From assembly GCA_016928395.1 (NCBI GenBank), contig JAFGKV010000153.1, forward strand, positions 1-7,079: a stretch of 7,079 bases of DNA, in the 5' to 3' direction. This document shows, in pieces, positions 1-5,451 of this stretch (positions within the stretch are counted from its first letter, which is position 1; every line of letters starts with the position of its first letter). This DNA comes from Candidatus Fermentibacterota bacterium (lineage in GTDB: Bacteria; JAFGKV01). The translations under genes were made by a program, and so were the position numbers. The notes beneath the pieces were generated by a model. That model saw only the letters and a program-made list of their open reading frames with translations, was not told the origin of the DNA and searched no databases.

Positions 1-1
1 A

Positions 2-85
2 TCGGAGGAGACCGTGGGCGAGTTCGAGCGGAACACGGGAAGCGCGGCGAAGGGAAACGAGAAGGCGGGAGCTGAGCGGCGATAG
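2..85 (+). CDS. possible C-terminal end of a truncated gene
   Basis: The frame starting at base 2 is open from the window edge to a TAG at 83-85 and would encode the last 27 residues of a hydrophilic, Glu/Lys/Arg-rich protein ending in KAGAERR. Its codons mostly begin with a purine and end in G or C, the pattern expected of a coding frame in GC-rich DNA, and this is the only positive evidence. The piece is too short to assign to a family. An alternative is that the edge is non-coding; the frame starting at base 3 is also open, for much longer, but its arginine- and glycine-rich translation looks like a GC artefact. Confidence 0.3.
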   Translation, partial: SEETVGEFERNTGSAAKGNEKAGAERR

Positions 86-99
86 GGGAATCGAAGCCG

Positions 100-128
100 T
101 TTCAAGTGAACTTTATTTTTTCAAGTTC
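100..128. repeat. AT-rich island with direct and inverted repeats
   Basis: TTTCAAGT occurs at 100-107 and again at 119-126, a spacing of 19 bases or nearly two helical turns. GAACTT (108-113) and AAGTTC (123-128) form an inverted repeat around a T-rich loop. The island is strikingly AT-rich against its surroundings. It could bind a regulator or be a weak transcription end for the possible gene ending at 85, but the T-run lies in the loop rather than after the stem, so it is not a standard intrinsic terminator. Confidence 0.35.
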
Positions 129-452
129 GGGTTCCGGCGGGGCGGGAGCCCCCACGACGGCGGCGGGTCCGGGCACATCGCCTCGGGAATGGCCACCGTG
201 GCCGCCCGTGCACGCGCCGCGGCACGCTCGCGCCCCCGAGACCTATGATGTCGACGCGCGCCCTCTACCTCCGTAGCGAAGCCGCGCTCGAATGGACCAT
301 CGAGTCGATGCCGATAGCGATGGCGACCCGGACCCGCGGACGCGAGGAATCGCGTCCCTCCACGGGTGAGAGTGCCCGGCGCAGCAATCTCGGCGACTTG
401 GGCGGGCACGAAGTCCCGCCCCGGTGGAGCTATGCACGGCCCCGTTGCCTCG

Positions 453-480
453 CGGGGGCGACCGCCTCTGGCCGCCCCCG
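453..480 (-). terminator. candidate mscL terminator hairpin
   Basis: CGGGGGCG (453-460) and CGCCCCCG (473-480) pair perfectly over 8 bp around a 12-base loop, starting 10 bases past the mscL stop codon on the minus strand. No T-run follows on the minus strand, so it may be a U-less terminator, an mRNA 3'-end stabiliser or chance in GC-rich DNA. Confidence 0.35.
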
Positions 481-489
481 GTGGGTTGC

Positions 490-945
490 CTACTCAGAGA
501 GCGTGGAGGTGCAGTGGCCGCAGCGGGTTGCCTTGATCGGAATAGTCGACAGGCAGTAGGGGCATTCCTTGGTGGTCGGCGCGGCTGCCGGCGCGGGGGC
601 CTCTTGGCGCTTCAGGCGGTTCACGTTCTTCACAAGAAGAAACACGGCGAAGGCGACCATGAGAAAGCCGATCACTGCGTCGACAAACACACCGTAGTTG
701 ATGGTGACCGCCCCTGCCTCCTTGGCCGCTGCCAGGGTTTCATACGGGCCGGCGCTTGCGCCCGCCTTCAGGGTGATGAACAGGTTGTTGAAGTCAACAT
801 TGCCCAACAACAGCCCCAAGGGCGGCATAAGCACATCAGACACGAATGACCCGACGATCTTGCCGAACGCGGCGCCGATGATGATGCCGACCGCCATGTC
901 GAGCACATTGCCCTTCATGGCGAATTCCTTGAACTCCTTGAGCAT
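490..945 (-). CDS. mscL: large-conductance mechanosensitive channel MscL with Cys4 tail
   Basis: MscL forms a homopentameric pore in the inner membrane that opens under high membrane tension and releases solutes during hypo-osmotic shock. The 151-residue protein has the family layout: an amphipathic N-terminal helix with [18 protein letters not shown] (3-20), TM1 through [14 protein letters not shown] to the MPPLGLLLG motif (40-48), a periplasmic loop (about 49-83) and TM2 (about 84-107). Aligned by eye with the E. coli protein, the pore-lock positions L19 and V23 correspond to M17 and I21 here. After an Ala/Pro linker (116-123), the usual C-terminal helical bundle is replaced by a zinc-ribbon-like Cys4 segment (C128, C131, C142, C145). 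The ATG at 945 follows a near-perfect AAGGAGG site. It is probably transcribed alone, since its own promoter lies at 979-1007. The family assignment is secure; metal binding by the tail is inferred. Confidence 0.97.
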   Translation of the reverse strand: MLKEFKEFAMKGNVLDMAVGIIIGAAFGKIVGSFVSDVLMPPLGLLLGNVDFNNLFITLKAGASAGPYETLAAAKEAGAVTINYGVFVDAVIGFLMVAFAVFLLVKNVNRLKRQEAPAPAAAPTTKECPYCLSTIPIKATRCGHCTSTLSE

Positions 946-951
946 GAGAGC

Positions 952-958
952 CCTCCTT
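952..958 (-). promoter_or_regulatory. mscL ribosome binding site
   Basis: On the minus strand AAGGAGG lies 6 bases before the ATG at 945. This near-consensus anti-16S match fixes the mscL start and suggests efficient translation. Confidence 0.85.
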
Positions 959-978
959 CGGGTGCGAATGGTGCGGTC

Positions 979-1007
979 ATACCAGAGGATTCATCAGTGA
1001 ATGTCAA
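979..1007 (-). promoter_or_regulatory. candidate sigma70-type promoter of mscL
   Basis: On the minus strand a perfect TTGACA -35 box (1002-1007) is followed after 17 bases by TGGTAT (979-984), a weak -10 box. Overlapping it is TATGAC preceded by TGG, which resembles an extended -10 but would need a 20-base spacer. Transcription would start near 972, giving a leader of about 26 bases that contains the strong ribosome binding site. The segment is more AT-rich than its surroundings. Confidence 0.5.
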
Positions 1008-1262
1008 TATCAATGCCGCGAGGCTGCTGGTCAATGGAAACCCGTGCCTTCACCCGAATCGAGCCCCCATCCCTGCCCTGCATCGGGTCAAGGGCTCAAA
1101 GCCGACGCGATCTCAGAGTCGAGTCGCGGAGCCCGCCAAGGCTCCTGGTGCATGCACAGTGGGGCAATCCATGGTGAAGCACATGGTCGCCCACCGCGTA
1201 GTCGCTGCGATCCCCGTGCCCGCGTTCATCGCGCGCCATGGCGCGTCAACCGAGGAAGGATC

Positions 1263-1295
1263 CGGGCTACCGTCGACGGGTGAACGGTAGACCCG
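1263..1295 (-). terminator. candidate terminator of the flavoprotein-SGNH operon
   Basis: CTACCGT (1267-1273) pairs with ACGGTAG (1284-1290), and after a one-base bulge CGGG (1263-1266) pairs with CCCG (1292-1295), giving an 11-bp stem around a 10-base loop. It lies 36 bases past the stop of the minus-strand SGNH-like gene. The minus strand continues with GATCCTTCCTCGG, which is only weakly T-rich, so termination here is plausible but not certain. Confidence 0.4.
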
Positions 1296-1331
1296 CACAA
1301 GGGGTACTCCCGTGTGGATCCCGCCGCGATT

Positions 1332-2693
1332 CTACGACGGCCCCGAGACCACGTCGCTTCGGATCAGCTGCGTCGCCGTGTCTCGTGTGCCCATGAGCGA
1401 GGGGCGAAGGGCCGTGCCTGCCCCCAAGGCGCTGACGATGTGGTCGGCAACCGTGTGGTAGCCCGCGGTATTCGCGTGACATACATCGACCCAGCGTTCC
1501 TCCTCACACTCGGAGAATACGCCCGTCAGGTCGGCAACGAGAATACCTTGGCGGTCGAGTCCCGCGATTTCCCTTTGCAGCAGCGGATAACCGACTGCCA
1601 AGCACTGCCCCCTGTGGCTCTCCGTGTCGGCGTCGAGAATGCGCCGTTCCCCGGCGGTGAGGCGCTTCGTGTTCCCGGGGACGTAGATGTTGGGCTGAAG
1701 TACATGCAGATCGAGAATCCCCTCGCTCACTGCGACGGCATGGATCATTCGGTGGTACGCGCCCCACTGGTTCGCCGCGATGTGGACCATCTCGCTGTCG
1801 CTCGCCGCCATGAAAGGTGTTGCGCGCTGTAGGTCCTGTTCTATGGCCGTCGCCTGGGTACCCGCCGCCTGCTCGAGATGACGCGCCAGCCTCGTCCAGA
1901 TCATGTGAACCAAAACCGAGTTCCGCACCGGGGCCCAAAGGGACATCCGGGTCAACGCGTGCCGGCGCCTGTGCAGCTGGAGCAGTCGCGCCGTCTGGGC
2001 AAACCGTGCCGGTGTCAGTTCCGCCTTTGATGTCTTGAAGAGGTAGTGCGCCGCCTTCGCGTATTCTGGCGGACAACCGGCCCTCGTGTTGTTCACGTAG
2101 TTCCATAGCTCGTTGTAGCCGTCCACAAAGACCGCGATGTCGACCATGCTCCGAAAGTACAGGAACACGAAGGCTGTCTGTGGGATGGCATGCCCTTCCA
2201 ACGCGAAGTTGACCACCACAGGATCCTTGGCGGGATAGGCCCTGGCCATTCCTGCCGCCAGACGGTCGTGGGCCGCGAGGACCAACTGCTGCGCGAAGGA
2301 GCCGCCGAATACGCCGATGACCATCGTCCGCTGATGATCGTGTCCACGAAGAGCGTAGCCCTTCTCGTCTAGATCGAAGTCGTGCGGTGTCAGGAAGCCG
2401 TAGTTGTTTGCCCCGCGAGAGTTCGGGATGTGGACATACCCAAACAACGGGTGGAGCTTGAGTTCTCCTTCCCATTGCCGAGCCGGGGAAAGGCCTTCCA
2501 CGGCGAAGGATAGAGCCTGCTCCCGCTCGAAGGCCAGCGCCGCCCTATCCAGTCTGCCCCGGCGGACAAGACAAAGCGCAGAGACGGCGCCTTCCACCAC
2601 CCCCAGGAATACGAGGAGGCTCATACACGCGAGCAAGAGCCTTCCGAGAGTCTGGGCCCTCCGGTGCACCCCCAGCCCAAAAGGACGGCTCAC
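1332..2693 (-). CDS. membrane-anchored SGNH/GDSL hydrolase-like protein
   Basis: This is a 453-residue protein whose exact substrate is not recognisable. A basic N-terminus (SRPF..HRRAQ) precedes one hydrophobic segment (about 16-42), suggesting an inner-membrane anchor with the rest in the periplasm. The SGNH blocks follow in order: VFGGSFAQQ (128-136, candidate nucleophile S132), VNFALEGHAIPQ with G167, VDGYNE with N194, and near the C-terminus D403-V-C-H406, the expected DxxH. Block I reads GGS instead of GDS, a variant found in related families. Before it, HPLFGYVHIPN and NNYGFLT resemble the conserved entry region of such proteins. SGNH enzymes cleave or transfer acyl esters on sugars, lipids or cell-wall polymers. 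The chosen GTG at 2693 overlaps the upstream stop as GTGA, pointing to translational coupling with the flavoprotein. GTG at 2738 (468 aa) and GTG at 2669 are alternatives. Confidence 0.72.
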   Translation of the reverse strand: MSRPFGLGVHRRAQTLGRLLLACMSLLVFLGVVEGAVSALCLVRRGRLDRAALAFEREQALSFAVEGLSPARQWEGELKLHPLFGYVHIPNSRGANNYGFLTPHDFDLDEKGYALRGHDHQRTMVIGVFGGSFAQQLVLAAHDRLAAGMARAYPAKDPVVVNFALEGHAIPQTAFVFLYFRSMVDIAVFVDGYNELWNYVNNTRAGCPPEYAKAAHYLFKTSKAELTPARFAQTARLLQLHRRRHALTRMSLWAPVRNSVLVHMIWTRLARHLEQAAGTQATAIEQDLQRATPFMAASDSEMVHIAANQWGAYHRMIHAVAVSEGILDLHVLQPNIYVPGNTKRLTAGERRILDADTESHRGQCLAVGYPLLQREIAGLDRQGILVADLTGVFSECEEERWVDVCHANTAGYHTVADHIVSALGAGTALRPSLMGTRDTATQLIRSDVVSGPS

Positions 2694-3919
2694 TGCGCCG
2701 CTGATGTGCCGGCGAGCCACCCGCTGGAAAAGGCCCACTGCAGGTTGAAGCCTCCGGACGGGCCGTCGACATCCACTACTTCCCCCGCAAAATAGAGACC
2801 GTTCACCAGGCGGCTGGCCATGGTCTTGGAGTTGATTTCCTTGAGAGAAACCCCTCCACTGGTCACCATGGCCCTGGAAAATCCTTCCGTGGCCTGGATA
2901 CTCACGGGAGCACCGATGATGGTTGCCACCAGCCGCTCCCGGGATGACCGGTCCAGGTAGGCAGCGCGGGTGATGTGATCAAGCCCGGCAATGCCGCACA
3001 CCACGGCGGCAAAAGCCCGGGGGATCGTGCGCGCCAGCAGCGATTGGATGGCCTTCCCTCCTTCACGGCGACGCCAGCCATCGATCCGGTCCAACCAAAG
3101 ACTTGCGGAGACGCCTGGAGCCAGATTGACCCGAAGAGGCACCACCGGATGATCGCCAAGGAGGCGGGCCACCCGGCCCGACAAGTCCATTACCGCGGGC
3201 CCGCTCACCCCCTCGTGGGTGAAGATAAGGCTGCCCTCGGCATAGTGCTTTCGCCAGCGTGGGAGGTTGATCTCCACGCGGGAATCACGCAGCGCGATGC
3301 CTGCACAAGAACGCGGCCAGTCTTCCACGGTTACCAACCCAACCAGTGCCGGCGTCGGGGAGACAATGGTGTGTCCCGCCTGGGCAGCCAACGGATACCC
3401 GTCACCGGTGCCCCCCAGACGAGGGTACCCCGCACCTCCTGTCGCGATGATCGCGCGCGTCACCGGCAGGAACCCTCCTTCAAAGGCCAGGGACACAATG
3501 GAGCCGGCCTCGATGCCCAATTGGGTGACCCTAACGGATGGACGAATCTCCACACCGAGCTTCTCGCATTCCGAAACCAGAGCCCTTACGACATCGTCAG
3601 CGCGGTTGGAGACCGGGTAGACGTGGAACCCGTCCAATGACTGCGTCGGCACGCCCAGCTCTCCCATCAGGCGCTGCAGGCTCTCGGAATCCAATGCATT
3701 GAGGGCCGGTACGACGAATCTGCCCTTGGGGGAGAGCCGCTCAATGAACTCGTCCATGGGCAGGGTGTTGGTGAGATTGCACCGACCGCCTCCGCTGGCC
3801 CGCAGCTTGGCGGTGGGCCGTTCCAGACAATCCATCACGGTGACCCTGGCGCCGGCCCGTGCCGCGGCGATGGCCGCCATCAGCCCTGAGGCGCCGGCTC
3901 CGGCAATGGCCACGTGCAT
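2690..3919 (-). CDS. HI0933/BaiN-like NAD(P)/FAD-dependent oxidoreductase
   Basis: This is a flavoprotein of the HI0933/YhiN (COG2081) family, often annotated as NAD(P)/FAD-dependent or aminoacetone-oxidase-like; the physiological substrate of most members is unknown. The 409-residue protein begins with a Rossmann FAD motif, IAGAGASG (5-12), with an acidic D30 ending the second strand. The family signature KLRASGGGRCNLTN lies at 38-51, followed by ATGGAGYPRLGGTGDGY (159-175), FTHEGVSGPAVMDLS (233-247) and the C-terminal flavin-binding block from SGGVSLKEIN (354-363) through FAGEVVDVDGPSGGFNLQWAFSSG (377-400). Length and ends match the family. The ATG at 3919 is chosen because family members start just before the GxGxxG. 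The frame stays open upstream; ATG at 3988 would add 23 basic residues and is a real alternative. Its stop overlaps the SGNH-like gene, so the two are probably co-transcribed. Confidence 0.9.
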   Translation of the reverse strand: MHVAIAGAGASGLMAAIAAARAGARVTVMDCLERPTAKLRASGGGRCNLTNTLPMDEFIERLSPKGRFVVPALNALDSESLQRLMGELGVPTQSLDGFHVYPVSNRADDVVRALVSECEKLGVEIRPSVRVTQLGIEAGSIVSLAFEGGFLPVTRAIIATGGAGYPRLGGTGDGYPLAAQAGHTIVSPTPALVGLVTVEDWPRSCAGIALRDSRVEINLPRWRKHYAEGSLIFTHEGVSGPAVMDLSGRVARLLGDHPVVPLRVNLAPGVSASLWLDRIDGWRRREGGKAIQSLLARTIPRAFAAVVCGIAGLDHITRAAYLDRSSRERLVATIIGAPVSIQATEGFSRAMVTSGGVSLKEINSKTMASRLVNGLYFAGEVVDVDGPSGGFNLQWAFSSGWLAGTSAAQ

Positions 3920-4329
3920 CGACCCCGTGCTGGCCCCTAGGTCCCGTCTGCCGCGGGGCTTGATTTTTGGCTGCTGTCCCTTACTCATTGGTGTATCACT
4001 CGCGCTCCGCGTTGGGGTGCCCCCGGACCGATCCTGAGGCTGCCCAGGTTCACTCTTTCGCCGTGTGGCCTCGGCACCTCGGCGAGTGCCGCGCCCGATC
4101 TTCGGCATAGATGGCGGGGATATGCAGACAGCCCACCACTGGGGGTCAAGATCCCACCGCCCGGCCATCACACTACATGGTAGTCACCTGACACGGGATT
4201 GGCAAGACTAGCATCCCCCCGACAGGTTGCCCGAACCGCCCGCGTGCTCTCGGAACAGGGTGTAGCACGCACCAGTGCCTCACATGCCATCAAAGTCTGT
4301 GTGCGGGTTTCGGGCTCCAGAGCATCGAC
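3920..4329. other. intergenic region between the DUF72 and flavoprotein genes
   Basis: About 410 bases lie between the DUF72 stop and the chosen flavoprotein start. The flavoprotein frame stays open back to 4171, but the added residues are Arg/Gly/Pro-rich and look non-coding. On the minus strand TTGACC (4144-4149) and CATATC (4119-4124) are separated by 19 bases, a weak promoter candidate for the flavoprotein operon. GCGTGCT (4242-4248) and AGCACGC (4264-4270) form a 7-bp inverted repeat with a 15-base loop. No convincing terminator T-run and no RNA gene were seen. Confidence 0.45.
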
Positions 4330-5214
4330 CTAGAGTGCCGTCCCGCCAGAGTACTGCCCAAGCACCCTGGCGAAGAGTTCGATGGACCCCGGTGCAAACC
4401 CGGCGAAGTGGTTGTTGAAGTAGACAAAGACGTCCCGGTGGCGCGCGGCAAGCTCCATCACATAAGGAACCCACTGGATCATCTCAGGTGTTCGGTCAAC
4501 AAGAAGCTCATCCCAGTCCTTCTCTTTGCCGCGTTCGACCCGGGCATTCCGTACCAGCTCATCCATCTTCGTGTGGTGGCCAAGGAAGCGAACATAGCCA
4601 AACGTCGCGGTGAGGGGAATGCCGTGGCGTAGAAGCTGTTGGGGCGGCGGCATGGTGTAGTATGATACCAGCGCCAGGCCGATTCCTCGCTCCCTGAGCA
4701 CATCCAGCAACGGCTCTCTGAGCCATCCGGCATTGCGCACCTCCACGACATACCGACCCTCCGGGGGCAAGAGTGGGGCGAATGCGGCCAAACGGCGCCG
4801 GAAGTCCGCCCCGGTGGCATGCTCTTCGGCATCCTTCTTCTTGGCCACATAAGGAAACTGGAACAGCAGCGGCCCTCGCTTGTCGCCCAGAGGCTCAAGC
4901 ACCCGCAGGAACTGGCTCCACGGCGCGCCGCAGTCCTCCAGGTAGCGATCGTGGGTGATCTCCTTGGGCACCTTGAGGCTGAAGGTGAATCCGTCGGGCA
5001 CCCTTCTCGCCCACGACTCAACGGTCCGGCGCGACGGCATGGCGTGCCATGTCGCGTCGATCTCCACGGTATGGAACACCGTGGCATAATGACCCAGAAA
5101 CTCGGCCGGTGCCGCATCAGGCGGGTAGAAGACCCCCCGCCAATCCCTGCAACTGAAGGACGATGTGCCGACGTGCAGGCTCGAATGCAATGAGAGGAGG
5201 TCCGTGATGAACAT
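4330..5214 (-). CDS. DUF72 (YecE-like) family protein
   Basis: This DUF72 family member folds as a TIM-barrel-like protein; the family has no established biochemical function, so none is assigned. The 294-residue protein shows the family's conserved segments in order: VGTSSFSCRDWRGVFYP (15-31), VEIDATWHAMPS (50-61), FSLKVPKEITHD (78-89), LLFQFPY (116-122), YVVEVRNAGWL (155-165), YVRFLG (207-212) and VFVYFNNHFAGFAPGS (262-277). The length is in the usual range of about 250-300 residues. There is no signal peptide or membrane segment, so it is likely cytosolic. The ATG at 5214 is preferred: it starts shortly before the first conserved strand, and GGGAGA lies 7 bases before it. Starts at 5262 and 5319 are open but have poor ribosome binding sites, and 5319 falls inside the candidate promoter. 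It is divergent from the esterase-like gene. Confidence 0.92.
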   Translation of the reverse strand: MFITDLLSLHSSLHVGTSSFSCRDWRGVFYPPDAAPAEFLGHYATVFHTVEIDATWHAMPSRRTVESWARRVPDGFTFSLKVPKEITHDRYLEDCGAPWSQFLRVLEPLGDKRGPLLFQFPYVAKKKDAEEHATGADFRRRLAAFAPLLPPEGRYVVEVRNAGWLREPLLDVLRERGIGLALVSYYTMPPPQQLLRHGIPLTATFGYVRFLGHHTKMDELVRNARVERGKEKDWDELLVDRTPEMIQWVPYVMELAARHRDVFVYFNNHFAGFAPGSIELFARVLGQYSGGTAL

Positions 5215-5221
5215 GCCGTGT

Positions 5222-5227
5222 CTCCCG
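5222..5227 (-). promoter_or_regulatory. ribosome binding site deciding the DUF72 start
   Basis: On the minus strand GGGAGA lies 7 bases before the ATG at 5214. This supports the 294-residue form over the longer open frame, whose upstream start codons have no comparable site. Confidence 0.55.
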
Positions 5228-5296
5228 GCGAAGGACGGGGCCTTCTGCGCGCAATCGTCCATTGCGAGCGGTCGGGCCCACCCCGTCGCGTCTTTA

Positions 5297-5326
5297 ATGA
5301 TCGCCTCCACTGTGGGCACAGGTCAA
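5297..5326 (-). promoter_or_regulatory. candidate promoter of the DUF72 gene
   Basis: On the minus strand TTGACC (5321-5326) and GATCAT (5297-5302) are 18 bases apart, matching the sigma70 consensus at 5 of 6 and 4 of 6 positions. Transcription would start near 5290, giving a leader of about 75 bases that contains a hairpin, CGCAAT/ATTGCG (5250-5255 with 5261-5266). Confidence 0.35.
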
Positions 5327-5376
5327 GGGGTGCCTGCCATGGACAGCCGTCGACGCCGGCATCGCCGCGGTGGTGG

Positions 5377-5405
5377 TCGACGGTGGGCCGGGGCCCATGT
5401 ACATT
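5377..5405 (+). promoter_or_regulatory. candidate promoter of the esterase-like gene
   Basis: TCGACG (5377-5382) and TACATT (5400-5405) are 17 bases apart, each matching the sigma70 boxes at 4 of 6 positions. The spacer contains a near-perfect palindrome, TGGGCC-GG-GGCCCA (5384-5397), and the -35 box sits in the right arm of an 8-bp inverted repeat, CCGTCGAC/GTCGACGG (5347-5354 with 5376-5383). The predicted start near 5412 gives a 40-base leader. The boxes are weak; the surrounding symmetry hints at a regulated promoter. Confidence 0.33.
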
Positions 5406-5438
5406 GCTTTCTCCCGTTCCTCTCCCGCTCCATTGGTC

Positions 5439-5445
5439 GAAGGAG
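5439..5445 (+). promoter_or_regulatory. ribosome binding site of the esterase-like gene
   Basis: GAAGGAG lies 6 bases before the ATG at 5452. It decides the start within an open frame that reaches back to 5218, and the chosen start places a clean signal peptide at the N-terminus. Confidence 0.85.
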
Positions 5446-5451
5446 TACATA

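Larger units (their letters stand above)
86..489. other. GC-rich stretch with no supportable gene
   Basis: No convincing gene is seen in these 404 bases. Open frames exist on both strands, but their translations are rich in Arg, Pro and Gly without domain-like patterns, and none has a good ribosome binding site. The stretch holds an AT-rich island at about 100-128 with a repeated TTTCAAGT, a 7-bp inverted repeat (400-406 with 415-421) and an 8-bp hairpin just past the end of mscL (453-480). It could be plain spacer, a decayed gene or an unrecognised RNA; the sequence alone does not decide. Confidence 0.5.
946..1331. other. intergenic region upstream of mscL, no gene seen
   Basis: This 386-base gap between mscL and the SGNH-like gene carries the mscL ribosome binding site and promoter at its left end and a hairpin (1263-1295) at its right end. 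Between them is a perfect 14-base palindrome, CGCGCCATGGCGCG, at 1232-1245. Open frames of up to about 97 codons exist, but they lack good ribosome binding sites and recognisable protein patterns, so none is called. Confidence 0.55.

Noticed and set aside
424-849. A 141-codon plus-strand open frame opposite mscL
   Set aside because: It is the complement of a clear mscL gene and has no ribosome binding site or family pattern.
1504-2475. A 323-codon open frame on the minus strand inside the SGNH-like gene
   Set aside because: It is an alternative frame of the SGNH-like gene, and its Arg/Gly/Pro-rich translation is typical of out-of-frame GC-rich DNA.
2975-3640. A 221-codon plus-strand open frame opposite the flavoprotein gene
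   Set aside because: The opposite strand encodes a well-conserved flavoprotein through this whole region; the plus-strand translation has no recognisable pattern.
3920-4171. N-terminal extension of the flavoprotein frame (84 residues)
   Set aside because: The extra residues are Arg/Gly/Pro-rich and family members begin just before the GxGxxG motif. ATG 3988 remains possible, ATG 4171 is unlikely.
5215-5319. Longer DUF72 start at 5319
   Set aside because: It would lie inside the candidate promoter and lacks a ribosome binding site; ATG 5214 has GGGAGA at good spacing and begins near the first conserved strand.
4479-5450. A 323-codon minus-strand open frame overlapping the DUF72 gene
   Set aside because: The DUF72 frame carries the family motifs; this one is Arg/Ser/Cys-rich and out of frame.
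5218-5451. Upstream extension of the esterase reading frame
   Set aside because: The ATG at 5452 has a strong GAAGGAG site and begins a clean signal peptide; the extension would bury the signal peptide inside the protein.
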